From assembly GCA_005239795.1 (NCBI GenBank), contig SBBH01000229.1, forward strand, positions 1 through 13,024: a stretch of DNA of 13,024 nucleotides. Reading direction: 5' to 3'. The stretch is from Planctomycetales bacterium (GTDB taxonomy: Bacteria; Planctomycetota; SBBH01). This document shows, piece after piece, positions 1 through 7,934 of this stretch (position 1 is its first letter; each line of letters opens with the position of its first letter). Both the position numbers and the translations under genes were made by a program. Below the pieces are notes generated by a model. It was not told the DNA's origin, searched no databases, and worked only from the letters and a program-made list of their open reading frames with translations.

Positions 1-1005
1 CCCGAACCCCGTGACGTGATCATCATCGGCTCAGGTCCCGCCGGCCTCACGGCGGCCGTCTACACGGCCCGGGCAGCCCTGTCCCCACTCGTGTTCGAGG
101 GCACCGCCGGCGGCGGACAGCTCATGCTCACGACCGAGGTCGAGAACTACCCCGGATTCCCCGAGGGGGTCCAGGGGCCGGCCCTGATGGATCAGTTCCG
201 CAAGCAGGCCGAGCGTTTTGGCACCGAGGTCCTGGATCAGCCGGTGGAGAAAGTCGATTTCTCCGAGCGCCCCTTCCGGCCCTTCCGAGTGGCAAGCGAC
301 GGGACGTGGCACGAGGCGCGCGCGGTGATCGTCTCGACCGGCGCCTCGCCGCGCCTTCTGGGCCTCGAGTCCGAGAAGCGGTTTTTCAACCGGGGCATCT
401 CGTCCTGCGCCACCTGCGACGGGGCCTTCTTCAAAGGGAAGGAGGTGGCGGTCGTGGGAGGCGGAGATTCGGCGATGGAGGAGGCGAATTTCCTCACGCG
501 CCTCTGCTCGAAGGTCACTCTCATCCACCGGAGCGAGAACTTCCGCGCCTCCAAGATCATGATCGAACGCGCCCGCAAGAATCCCAAGATCGCCTGGAAG
601 ACGAACCGCGCCGTCAAGGAGTTCACCGGGGACAAGAAGCTCGCCTCGGTGATCTTGACGGACACGGCGGCGAAGAAGGACGAGGAGCTCAAAGTCGACG
701 GTGTGTTCATTGCGATCGGCCATGTCCCCAACACCTCCTTCCTGCGCGAGTTTCTCGCGGCCGATGAGGCGGGGTATCTCCTCACCGGGCCGGCGCTGGC
801 CCTCGAGGCCGCGCAGGGGAAGCGCAAGGCTGACGAGAACCAGATGAAATTCTGGAAGCGGCACTCTTGCGCCACCAGCGTCCCTGGCGTTTTCGCCTGC
901 GGCGACGTCCAAGACCATGTCTACCGGCAGGCGGTGACCGCCGCCGGATCCGGGTGCATGGCGGCGATCGACGCCGAGCGATTCCTTGAGAGTGAAGGCC
1001 ACTAA
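1..1005 (+). CDS. trxB: Thioredoxin reductase, 5'-truncated by the window edge
   Basis: This is the NADPH-dependent FAD flavoenzyme that reduces thioredoxin in the cytoplasm. The reading frame is open from base 1 (residues PEPRD precede the GTG at 16), so the GTG at 16 is an internal valine codon and the true start lies outside the window. Visible parts in order: the FAD dinucleotide-binding motif GSGPAG right at the start, the redox-active CATC pair (Cys codons at 406-408 and 415-417), the NADPH-binding motif GGGDSA around 460-480, and the C-terminal FAD motif GDVQDHVYRQA near 901-935 ending in AAIDAERFL. Compared with E. coli TrxB, the stretch between GYLLT and TSVPGVFACGDV is about 19 residues longer (about 775-880) and rich in Lys, Glu and Ala. 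Active-site and cofactor motifs are intact, so the assignment is firm. moaB follows on the same strand after 77 bp. Confidence 0.95.
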   Translation, partial: PEPRDVIIIGSGPAGLTAAVYTARAALSPLVFEGTAGGGQLMLTTEVENYPGFPEGVQGPALMDQFRKQAERFGTEVLDQPVEKVDFSERPFRPFRVASDGTWHEARAVIVSTGASPRLLGLESEKRFFNRGISSCATCDGAFFKGKEVAVVGGGDSAMEEANFLTRLCSKVTLIHRSENFRASKIMIERARKNPKIAWKTNRAVKEFTGDKKLASVILTDTAAKKDEELKVDGVFIAIGHVPNTSFLREFLAADEAGYLLTGPALALEAAQGKRKADENQMKFWKRHSCATSVPGVFACGDVQDHVYRQAVTAAGSGCMAAIDAERFLESEGH

Positions 1006-1025
1006 CGTATTGGATCTGCCTATCG

Positions 1026-1087
1026 TCATGTGTCATGGGACATGTGTCATGCGAATTTCTCATGACTTATGACGCGTGACTCATGAC
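1026..1087 (+). repeat. Short tandem tract of TCATG words before moaB
   Basis: The 77-base gap between trxB and moaB holds five copies of TCATG (starting at 1026, 1033, 1047, 1060 and 1081), plus a CATG at 1041 and a TTATGAC at 1067. The 11-base unit CATGTGTCATG occurs twice, at 1027-1037 and 1041-1051, a 14-base period. TGTC-ATGG-GACA at 1031-1042 is an inverted repeat. The last unit, TCATGAC at 1081-1087, contains the moaB start codon. No terminator or ribosome-binding site is seen in the gap. The unit looks like decayed simple tandem repeat; a regulatory role is only possible. Confidence 0.6.
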
Positions 1088-1613
1088 GGTTGCCCAGCGT
1101 CACCTTCCGAATCCTTCTCGACGGCACAAGGCTCTGGCACCGCTCGCCGTGGGGTGCGCGGTCGTCACGGTGAGCGATTCGAAAACCCTCGCGACGGATC
1201 TCACCGGACGGCTTCTTGCGGACGGTCTGCGCAAGGCCGGCCACGCCGTGGCCTGGTGCGCGCTGGTCAAGGACGACCCGCCGGCGATCCGGCGTGCGGT
1301 TCGGAAGGGGCTTGCCGATCGGCGCGTGCAGGCGGTGATCACCAATGGCGGCACCGGCATCACCTCGCGCGACGTCACGGTCGAGGCGGTGGAGGAGCTT
1401 CTCGAGAAGCGGCTCGACGGATTCGGCGAGCTTTTCCGACTCTTGAGCTACCGCCAGGTGGGGTCGGCCGCTGTCATGAGCCGGGCGCTCGCCGGCACCG
1501 TGGGGCGTAAGATCGTGATCTGTCTTCCTGGTTCGCCGCGCGCGGCCGAGCTCGCGCTCAAAAAACTTCTGCTCCCGGAGCTGGGGCACATCACCCAGCA
1601 GTTGGCCCGCTAA
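1083..1613 (+). CDS. moaB: Molybdenum cofactor biosynthesis protein, MoaB/MogA family
   Basis: A 176-residue protein of the MoaB/MogA family, which adenylylates molybdopterin before molybdate insertion. The MPT-binding fold is complete: VVTVSDS (residues 27-33), the substrate-binding NGGTG at 88-92 followed by TSRDVT with the conserved Asp97, GSAAVMSRALAG at 127-138, and LPGSPRAAELAL near 148. The length matches the family (about 165-180). The ATG at 1083 sits inside the TCATGAC repeat and has no Shine-Dalgarno sequence. The conserved fold only begins near residue 25, so a later start (GTG near 1152) cannot be excluded. No other cofactor-synthesis gene is present in the window, so the molybdoenzyme it serves is unknown. 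The next gene begins 12 bases downstream on the same strand, suggesting co-transcription. Confidence 0.9.
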   Translation: MTVAQRHLPNPSRRHKALAPLAVGCAVVTVSDSKTLATDLTGRLLADGLRKAGHAVAWCALVKDDPPAIRRAVRKGLADRRVQAVITNGGTGITSRDVTVEAVEELLEKRLDGFGELFRLLSYRQVGSAAVMSRALAGTVGRKIVICLPGSPRAAELALKKLLLPELGHITQQLAR

Positions 1614-1615
1614 AC

Positions 1616-1619
1616 GGAG
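1616..1619 (+). promoter_or_regulatory. Ribosome-binding site of the cupin gene
   Basis: GGAG lies six bases before the ATG at 1626, just after the moaB stop codon. It supports this start and translation from the moaB transcript. Confidence 0.6.
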
Positions 1620-1625
1620 CTCAAA

Positions 1626-2351
1626 ATGCAGGTTCCTTTGGGATACGTCATGTTCAAAACCGTCACGGCGGAGGATCTGGCCCCTTTTCTCTCGAAATCG
1701 CCGCGCAGGCCCTCCGATCCGGTCCTGCGCGTCTTCCGGATGGAGACCCCGGGGCCCGTCACGCGGCGCGTCCTCGAGATCCTGCCGGGGACGGTCGGCC
1801 AGGAGTTCCACCGCACGCGGGGACACGCGCGTTCCCTCTGCCCGCCGGCGCGGATGACCTATCCGGCCCTGGCGCGCGTCATGACCGGCGAGGCGGTCCT
1901 ATGGCAACAGAGGAGTTCTCTGGCGCCGGAGGCGGTCTCCGATTTTCTCGTCTGCCGCGTGAAGGCGGGAGAGTGCGCCCTTCTCCTCCCCGATTTCGCT
2001 CAAGGGTTCGCGAACGAGAGGAAGGAGCCGGCCTGGATCGAGATCACCGAATCGCGCGATTGCCGGCATGACCACGAGCCGATCCAGAAATTCCAGGGCC
2101 CGGCGTACTACCCCGTCGCCCGGGACGGTGTGCTCCATTGGGCGCCGAACGTCCGCTACGCCGAGCTCACGACGCCGCGCTGGATCGCGCCGCGCCCGGC
2201 GCCGGAATTGGGACTTTCCTTCGGCGAGGTCGCTCCGGCGGACGAGAAGACGCACCCGTGGCTTCTGGATCCGTCCGAGGTGTTCCAGGATCTCGCGAAG
2301 GCGTACGATTACTTCACGGGGGGAGCGGAGGGGCTCCCGCGCAGTTCGTAG
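1626..2351 (+). CDS. Glucose-6-phosphate isomerase-family cupin (archaeal type), divergent metal site
   Basis: A 241-residue protein that aligns from memory with the cupin-type phosphoglucose isomerase of Pyrococcus. Shared landmarks are DPV near residue 31, LPGTVGQEF (53-61), TRGH (64-67), a G-x-x-x-L-x-Q strand near 88-95, a P-x-x-A motif followed by N and EP (122-135), the HDHEPI segment (148-153, HDYGTI in the archaeal enzyme), and the PNxRY tail (174-178). In the archaeal enzyme the metal is held by GHxH, a Glu seven residues later, and a His in PYWAH. Here the first His is kept (His67), the second is Arg69, the Glu falls on Pro80 or Ala81, and the last His is Gln126. The fold is probably conserved but isomerase activity is doubtful. 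No sugar-metabolism gene is adjacent. Its 3' end overlaps the opposite-strand methyltransferase gene by 43 bases. Confidence 0.6.
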   Translation: MQVPLGYVMFKTVTAEDLAPFLSKSPRRPSDPVLRVFRMETPGPVTRRVLEILPGTVGQEFHRTRGHARSLCPPARMTYPALARVMTGEAVLWQQRSSLAPEAVSDFLVCRVKAGECALLLPDFAQGFANERKEPAWIEITESRDCRHDHEPIQKFQGPAYYPVARDGVLHWAPNVRYAELTTPRWIAPRPAPELGLSFGEVAPADEKTHPWLLDPSEVFQDLAKAYDYFTGGAEGLPRSS

Positions 2352-3490
2352 GTCAGGAGCCGGCATTCGATCGGGCCGTTCCAGAGGACGCGGCGCTTGG
2401 CCGGGGCGAGCCAGATCTTCTTGGCCAGTGCCGGCGCTCCCGTGAAGAGATACAGCGTCCATCCCCCCCAGCGGCCCTGGAACCAATCGCCCAGCTCCTT
2501 GTAGAGGCGCTCGAGTTCTTGGTCGGTCCCGAGCCACTCGCCATAGGGGGGGTTGGTCAGGATGACGCCCGGCGGGCCTTTACCCTTGCCTTGAGGCGAC
2601 GGCGGCTCGAGCTTTCTGGCATCCCCCGTCGACCAGCGGATGAACGTCTCGACCCCCGCGGCCCGGGCATTGGCTCGCGCGGCGGCAATCGCCTTGGGGG
2701 AGATGTCGTTGGCGAGGATCGGGACGTCGATGGCGCTCCGACGGAGCGACTTCGCCTCCTCGACGAGATCGCGCCAGAGCCTCGCGTCGAAATCGAGCCA
2801 CTTCTGGAAGCCGAATGTCGGGCGCAGCAGTCCGGGCGCGGCACGCATCGCGCGCCAGGCCGCCTCGATCGCGATCGTCCCGGAGCCACACAAGGGGTCA
2901 GCGAAAGGGCGCGAAGTATCCCAGTCGGAAAATTCCACGAGCGCCGCCGCCAGAGTCTCGCGCAAGGGGGCCCGCTGGGTCTCTTTTCGGTAGCCGCGTT
3001 GGTGAAGCCCCCGGCCGGAGGCATCCAGGCTCAGGACGCACCGGTCATTGGCGATATGGGCGTTGATCCGCAGAGTGGGAGCCTCGGCGTCGACAGAGGG
3101 GCGCCGTCCTGTCTTGTGCCGGAAATAATCGCAGACGGCGTCCTTCACCTTGAGCGCCGCGTAGCGGGGATCGCGCACGCCGCTGTGGTGTGTGTTGGCA
3201 TCGACGGCGAGCGTCCCGGCCGGCGACAGCCAGGTTTCCCAGGGGACGTCGCGGGCCCCCTCGTAGAGGTCATCCGCATCCTGGCAATCGAAGGAGGAGA
3301 CGGGAACCAGGATCCGGCTGGCGGTGGAAGCCCAGAGATGCGCCTTGTAGAGCACGCCAAGATCCCCGGCGAAGGAGACCCCTCCCGCGCGTTCCTCGAC
3401 CTCCGGAATCCCCAGGCGCGTGAGTTCCGCGGCGAGCGCCGGCCCGACTCCCTTGGGGCAGACAGCGAAGAGAGGGACAAGTTTGTTCAT
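2309..3490 (-). CDS. THUMP-domain class I RNA methyltransferase, RlmL-like
   Basis: A 393-residue SAM-dependent N2-guanine methyltransferase resembling the RlmL half of E. coli RlmKL, which modifies G2445 of 23S rRNA. The N-terminus (FAVCPKGVGPALAAEL, then GGVSFAGDLGVLYKAHLW) is the ferredoxin-like/THUMP region characteristic of this family. The catalytic UPF0020 domain has the SAM-binding motif DPLCGSGTIAIEAA (198-211), the acidic NDIS (261-264), and the base-flipping catalytic NPPYG (313-317). It lacks the RlmK half, as is usual outside gammaproteobacteria. Residues 298-305 (SPQGKGKG) look like an in-frame insertion between motifs. It is last in the minus-strand operon, 36 bases after kbl, and no ribosome-binding site is visible at its ATG. 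The exact target base is inferred from the family only. Confidence 0.88.
   Translation of the reverse strand: MNKLVPLFAVCPKGVGPALAAELTRLGIPEVEERAGGVSFAGDLGVLYKAHLWASTASRILVPVSSFDCQDADDLYEGARDVPWETWLSPAGTLAVDANTHHSGVRDPRYAALKVKDAVCDYFRHKTGRRPSVDAEAPTLRINAHIANDRCVLSLDASGRGLHQRGYRKETQRAPLRETLAAALVEFSDWDTSRPFADPLCGSGTIAIEAAWRAMRAAPGLLRPTFGFQKWLDFDARLWRDLVEEAKSLRRSAIDVPILANDISPKAIAAARANARAAGVETFIRWSTGDARKLEPPSPQGKGKGPPGVILTNPPYGEWLGTDQELERLYKELGDWFQGRWGGWTLYLFTGAPALAKKIWLAPAKRRVLWNGPIECRLLTYELRGSPSAPPVK
2576..2599 (-). repeat. Possible in-frame repeat insertion in the methyltransferase gene
   Basis: These 24 bases encode SPQGKGKG between the conserved GDARKL and ILTNPPYG segments, where relatives usually have a shorter linker. 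The DNA contains the dyad GCCT-TG-AGGC at 2588-2597. It resembles short dispersed dyad repeats that insert in frame in some bacterial genomes, but only one copy is visible here. Confidence 0.25.
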
Positions 3491-3526
3491 GACGGGGTGA
3501 CAAGGAGACTTAAGAGACGGGGCGAT

Positions 3527-4713
<1,187 letters not shown>

Positions 4714-4714
<1 letters not shown>

Positions 4715-5742
4715 TAGAAATTCAAGACGATCTTGCCCGCCTCGCCGCTTTCGATCAGGGCCAGCCCCTTCTCGATCTCGGTGTAGGGGAGCCGATGCGT
4801 GATGACCAGCTCTGGGTCGATCCGCTTTTCCTTGAGATAGGCGCGCATTTGTTTCCACGTCTCGTACATACGCCGGCCGATGATCCCGTGCACCGTCACC
4901 CCCTTGAAGATGACGGCGGCGGCCAGGTCCAAGGGGACCTCGGAGGAGGGGATCCCCAGGAGCCGGACATTCCCGCCATTGGCCACGAGCGAAAACCCCT
5001 GGCGCACGGCGGCGGGGTGCCCCGACATCTCCATGACCACGGAAGGCCCCTCGCCGCCGGTGGCCTCGCGCACGATTTTGTCCACGGGGTCGCGCTGGGC
5101 GTGCAAGGCGTGCGCGGCGCCGAAGGCGCGCGCGAGGGCCAGGCGCTTGTCGTTCAAGTCCACCGCGAAAATCTGGCGCGCCCCGGCGGCCTTGGCGATC
5201 TGGACCGCGAAAAGCCCGATCGGGCCGCACCCCTCGATGAGGACCGCCTCCCCCTCGACCGGCTCGATCAAGGCCGTATGGAAGGCGTTCCCCAGCGGGT
5301 CGTGGACCGCGGCGACGTCTATCGACACGTCGTAGTCGATTTTCCAGACGTTGGCGGCGGGCATCGCGATCCATTCGGCGAACGCCCCCGCGACGTCGAT
5401 CCCGATGATTTTCGTGTTCTGGCAGATGTGGGCGCGGTTCGTGCGGCACGGCCGGCAACTCCCGCAGACGAGGTGCCCCTCGGCGGAAACCTTGTCTCCT
5501 GCCTTGATATTGGAGACGCCCGGCCCCAGCTCCTCCACGACGCCGGAAAACTCGTGGCCGATCACGAGCGGCGGCTTGATCCGCCCCTGGGCCCAAGCGT
5601 CCCATTTAGAAATGTGCAGATCAGTCCCGCAGATGGCGCCGCGCTGGACCTTGATCAGGACCTCGCCGGGGCCGGGAGCGGGCTTGGGGACATCGCCGAT
5701 CACGAGCCCTTTTTCGGGGCGCGCCTTCAGAATCGCTTTCAT
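4714..5742 (-). CDS. tdh: L-threonine 3-dehydrogenase
   Basis: A 342-residue zinc-dependent medium-chain dehydrogenase that oxidises L-threonine to 2-amino-3-ketobutyrate using NAD. The catalytic zinc ligands are Cys38 (AICGTD), His63 and Glu64 (GHE). The structural zinc is held by Cys93, Cys96, Cys99 and Cys107. The Rossmann motif GCGPIG follows near residue 169. With the ATG at 5742 these positions equal those of E. coli Tdh, which decides the start: an in-frame GTG at 5751, giving three more residues and overlapping the upstream stop, is less likely. DPLGNAFHTAL and EMSGHPAA match the family. The product feeds directly into Kbl, encoded immediately downstream with coupled translation. The upstream DUF255 gene ends 5 bases before this start, so all are likely one transcript. 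Confidence 0.96.
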
Positions 5743-5747
5743 CAATT

Positions 5748-7580
5748 TCACGGCCGCGCGATTCTACGGGGCAGCTCACCCCGACGGGAGGGGATTGTGT
5801 CCGCCGCTTCCCATTCTGCCAGGCAGATTCCTGCCGCGTATGGGCCGTAGAGGGTGCTCGCGCCGGAAAGAGACTCGAGCGCCTCCTGGGCGTTTCGGCG
5901 GTAGGGGGCCCCTTCGTTTCCGAGGGTTTTCCCCAGGCGCGCCATGAAGAGGGCCGCGAGGCCGTTGGCCGAGGGCCCGGGGAGGTCGATGACATCGAAG
6001 AGCGGCATCGCTTGGGTGATCAGATCGGCGTCGTCGAGGAGCACATCATGAAACCCGCGGCCGGGGACCCGGAAACGCCGGGTGAGGCCGTCGGCCAGGC
6101 GCCGGGCCGCCTCGATATATCTCGACGCGCCGGCATCCTGGAACGCCTCAAGGCAGGCGAGCCCCACGTGGGCCTGGTCCGCCGCGAAGAAAGGGAGCGG
6201 CGCTTCTCCCAAGGCGTGCCCGACGAGCCCGTCGGTCGCCGCCTCCGCGAGAATCCGGTCCAGGATCGCCAGGGCCGCTTCCCGCAAGTCGGGGCGCGCC
6301 AGCGCCGGCGCGGCGGCCAAGAACGCCCGCGCGACCTCGGCGTTCGCGGCGCTGTAGAGGGTCGCGTCATGAGGGAGGGGGGCTCGCTCTTTTCGCCCCT
6401 CGGCGAGTTTTTCAAGCCCCTTCTCCCAGTGCCGGGCGATTTCCAGGGGGGAGAGGCGCAGGGCGCGCGCGACATCCCCCGCCGGGTTTTTGATTTCCAC
6501 GGTTGCCAGGCGCGTCAGGATCCGGTCGCCGGCGCGTTTCCACCCGGCTGTCTCGGCCAGGACCTGGCGCTCGGGAGCCGTGAGGAGGCGGTTGAGCTGG
6601 GCGGCCGGCCAGCGGTAAAAATCTCCCTCCTCCAGGGCGTCCCCGGCCGCGACGGACGCGGCGAAGCATGGAGTTCCCTCTAGATGCAAGGTTTCCTCCA
6701 GGAACCTCACGATCCCCCGCGCAGGGGTCAGAAGAAGGGGATCCTTCAGGATCGCATATCCCAGACAGAAGAGGCGCAGAAGCTCGGCATTGTCCGCTAG
6801 GAGCTTTTCGTAGGCCGGCTCTCGCCAGGCCTCGTCCTGCGACATCCTGTGAAATCCGCCTCCCACAGGGTCATGCAGGGGGCTGGCCGCCAGGCGCGTC
6901 AGCGTCTTGCGGGCCATCTCCTCTGCCGCGCGGTCCTGGGCGTTCCGGGCGCGGACCAGGAGCGCCTCGATCGCGAGCGGCAGAGGGAACTTTGGGGCGC
7001 CCCCGAACCCCCCGTGGCGGGCATCGAACGCGCTCGCGAGGGGGGCGATGTCGGCGCCGCGTGCGGGACGCCGTCGGGTCTCCGGGTCGCCGTCGGCCGG
7101 CGTATTTTTGGGGAAACAGCCGTCCAAAAGTTTTTGGGCGTATGCTTCGGTCTTGTCGCGGCGCTCCTGGAAGTAGGCGGCTGTTTGGTCGAGGACCGCG
7201 CCCAGTGCCGTCCGTCCGCCGCTCGGGGTTTTGGAGAAGCGCGTCCCAGAGTGGAAAAGGCGTCCCTGGCCGTCCAGGAACGCGGCCAACGGCCACCCCG
7301 ACTGCTTCGTGGCGGCATGTCCCAGCGCCTGGTAGCGCGCGTCGATGTCGGGCCGGGCGTCCCGGTCGACGCGGATCGGGATGAAGAGGTCATTCAACCG
7401 GCGGGCGATCTCGGGATCCACCAGGTCCCGGTCCAGAAGCGCCGACGTGCGGCACCAGGAAGCGCCCACGAGGAGAAAGACCGGACGGATCGTGTGGCGC
7501 GCCTCGGCGAACGCCTCCTCGCCCCACGAGCGCCACCGCACAGGCTGGGTTTTTCCTCGAACGAGGAAGGGAGTGTTCAT
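5748..7580 (-). CDS. DUF255 thioredoxin-fold protein (YyaL/SPATA20-like)
   Basis: A 610-residue protein of the family typified by B. subtilis YyaL and human SPATA20: an N-terminal thioredoxin-like domain followed by an alpha/alpha-barrel resembling N-acylglucosamine 2-epimerase. Evidence: VRWRSWGEEAFAEAR (14-28), a thioredoxin-like strand RPVFLLVGASWC (32-43), VDRDARPDIDARYQAL, SGWPLAAFLD, then GGFGGAPKFP and GGGFHRMSQDEAW typical of the barrel. The usual active-site-like CHWCH reads CRTS here (Cys43, Ser46), and the usual HFEKML reads AYEKLL. The ATG at 7580 was chosen because family similarity begins there; the frame stays open to 7868 but that part lies antisense to the 7662 gene and resembles nothing. 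Length is slightly below the usual 650-700. It heads the operon with tdh, kbl and the RlmL-like gene. The biochemical role of the family is not settled. Confidence 0.85.
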   Translation of the reverse strand: MNTPFLVRGKTQPVRWRSWGEEAFAEARHTIRPVFLLVGASWCRTSALLDRDLVDPEIARRLNDLFIPIRVDRDARPDIDARYQALGHAATKQSGWPLAAFLDGQGRLFHSGTRFSKTPSGGRTALGAVLDQTAAYFQERRDKTEAYAQKLLDGCFPKNTPADGDPETRRRPARGADIAPLASAFDARHGGFGGAPKFPLPLAIEALLVRARNAQDRAAEEMARKTLTRLAASPLHDPVGGGFHRMSQDEAWREPAYEKLLADNAELLRLFCLGYAILKDPLLLTPARGIVRFLEETLHLEGTPCFAASVAAGDALEEGDFYRWPAAQLNRLLTAPERQVLAETAGWKRAGDRILTRLATVEIKNPAGDVARALRLSPLEIARHWEKGLEKLAEGRKERAPLPHDATLYSAANAEVARAFLAAAPALARPDLREAALAILDRILAEAATDGLVGHALGEAPLPFFAADQAHVGLACLEAFQDAGASRYIEAARRLADGLTRRFRVPGRGFHDVLLDDADLITQAMPLFDVIDLPGPSANGLAALFMARLGKTLGNEGAPYRRNAQEALESLSGASTLYGPYAAGICLAEWEAADTIPSRRGELPRRIARP

Positions 7581-7661
7581 GGCCGTTTTTGATCTTCCAG
7601 GGTTGCCCGGCCGCGTCAAGGGGCGGGATCGGTTCCACCTGGGCGGTGATATAATCCCAGC
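7581..7661. other. Divergent intergenic region
   Basis: This 81-base gap separates the start codons of the minus-strand DUF255 operon and the plus-strand nucleotidyltransferase pair, so it should carry both promoters. Only the plus-strand -10 box at 7650 is clear. On the minus strand a GGAAGA lies about 13 bases before the ATG at 7580, too far to be a strong ribosome-binding site. Confidence 0.5.
7650..7655 (+). promoter_or_regulatory. TATAAT -10 box, probably giving a leaderless mRNA
   Basis: A perfect TATAAT lies six bases before the ATG at 7662. A transcription start at the usual distance would fall on the start codon itself, and no Shine-Dalgarno sequence exists between them. No convincing -35 box is seen 16-18 bases upstream. 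Confidence 0.5.
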
Positions 7662-7934
7662 ATGAATCGCAGTCTTCCGGGCGCCGATCTGGTTGAAGAG
7701 GGACTTCAAGACCTGGGCCGCGGCATCGAGTCCGCGGCGGCGTGCCTCGTCTCGATTGGCGCGCCGCGCCTGCGGGCATTGGGGTTTTCCGTGCCGCGCG
7801 AAACGATCGCGTCTCCGGAGCATCGGCTCTATGCCCTCCTGGCCCAAGAGGATTCCCGCACTGCGCACGCGCGGTACAACGCGCTGGTCAGGAAACTTGT
7901 CAGCTTCGAGCGGGCGGCCGCATGCGCGAGTTAG
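7662..7934 (+). CDS. Small protein of unknown function, partner of the nucleotidyltransferase
   Basis: A 90-residue protein with no enzymatic motif I recognise. The segment VSIGAPRLRALGFSVP (30-45), then PEHRLYALL (51-59) and a C-terminal RYNALVRKLVSFERAA (70-85), looks like a conserved helical family. I recall similar small proteins encoded next to DUF6036-type nucleotidyltransferases, but this is memory and not a search. It starts at the ATG just after a TATAAT box and overlaps the next gene by 13 bases, so the two are translated from one mRNA. This small-gene-first, overlapping layout is like that of type II or AbiE-like toxin-antitoxin pairs, where the first protein would be the antitoxin. 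No DNA-binding motif such as a helix-turn-helix is obvious. The frame lies opposite an open but unsupported extension of the DUF255 gene. Confidence 0.7.
   Translation: MNRSLPGADLVEEGLQDLGRGIESAAACLVSIGAPRLRALGFSVPRETIASPEHRLYALLAQEDSRTAHARYNALVRKLVSFERAAACAS

Noticed and set aside
4715..5605. N-terminal extension of the kbl frame to 5605, giving a 692-residue protein
   Set aside because: The added part is Arg/Gly-rich shadow translation of tdh on the same strand, with no family similarity; Kbl begins at 4714.
4795..5850. Plus-strand open frame of 351 codons opposite tdh
   Set aside because: It is a GC-driven shadow of tdh, whose zinc ligands and Rossmann motif are unmistakable.
7581..7868. 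N-terminal extension of the DUF255 frame to 7868
   Set aside because: It lies antisense to the 7662 gene and its promoter and shows no domain; family similarity begins at the ATG at 7580.
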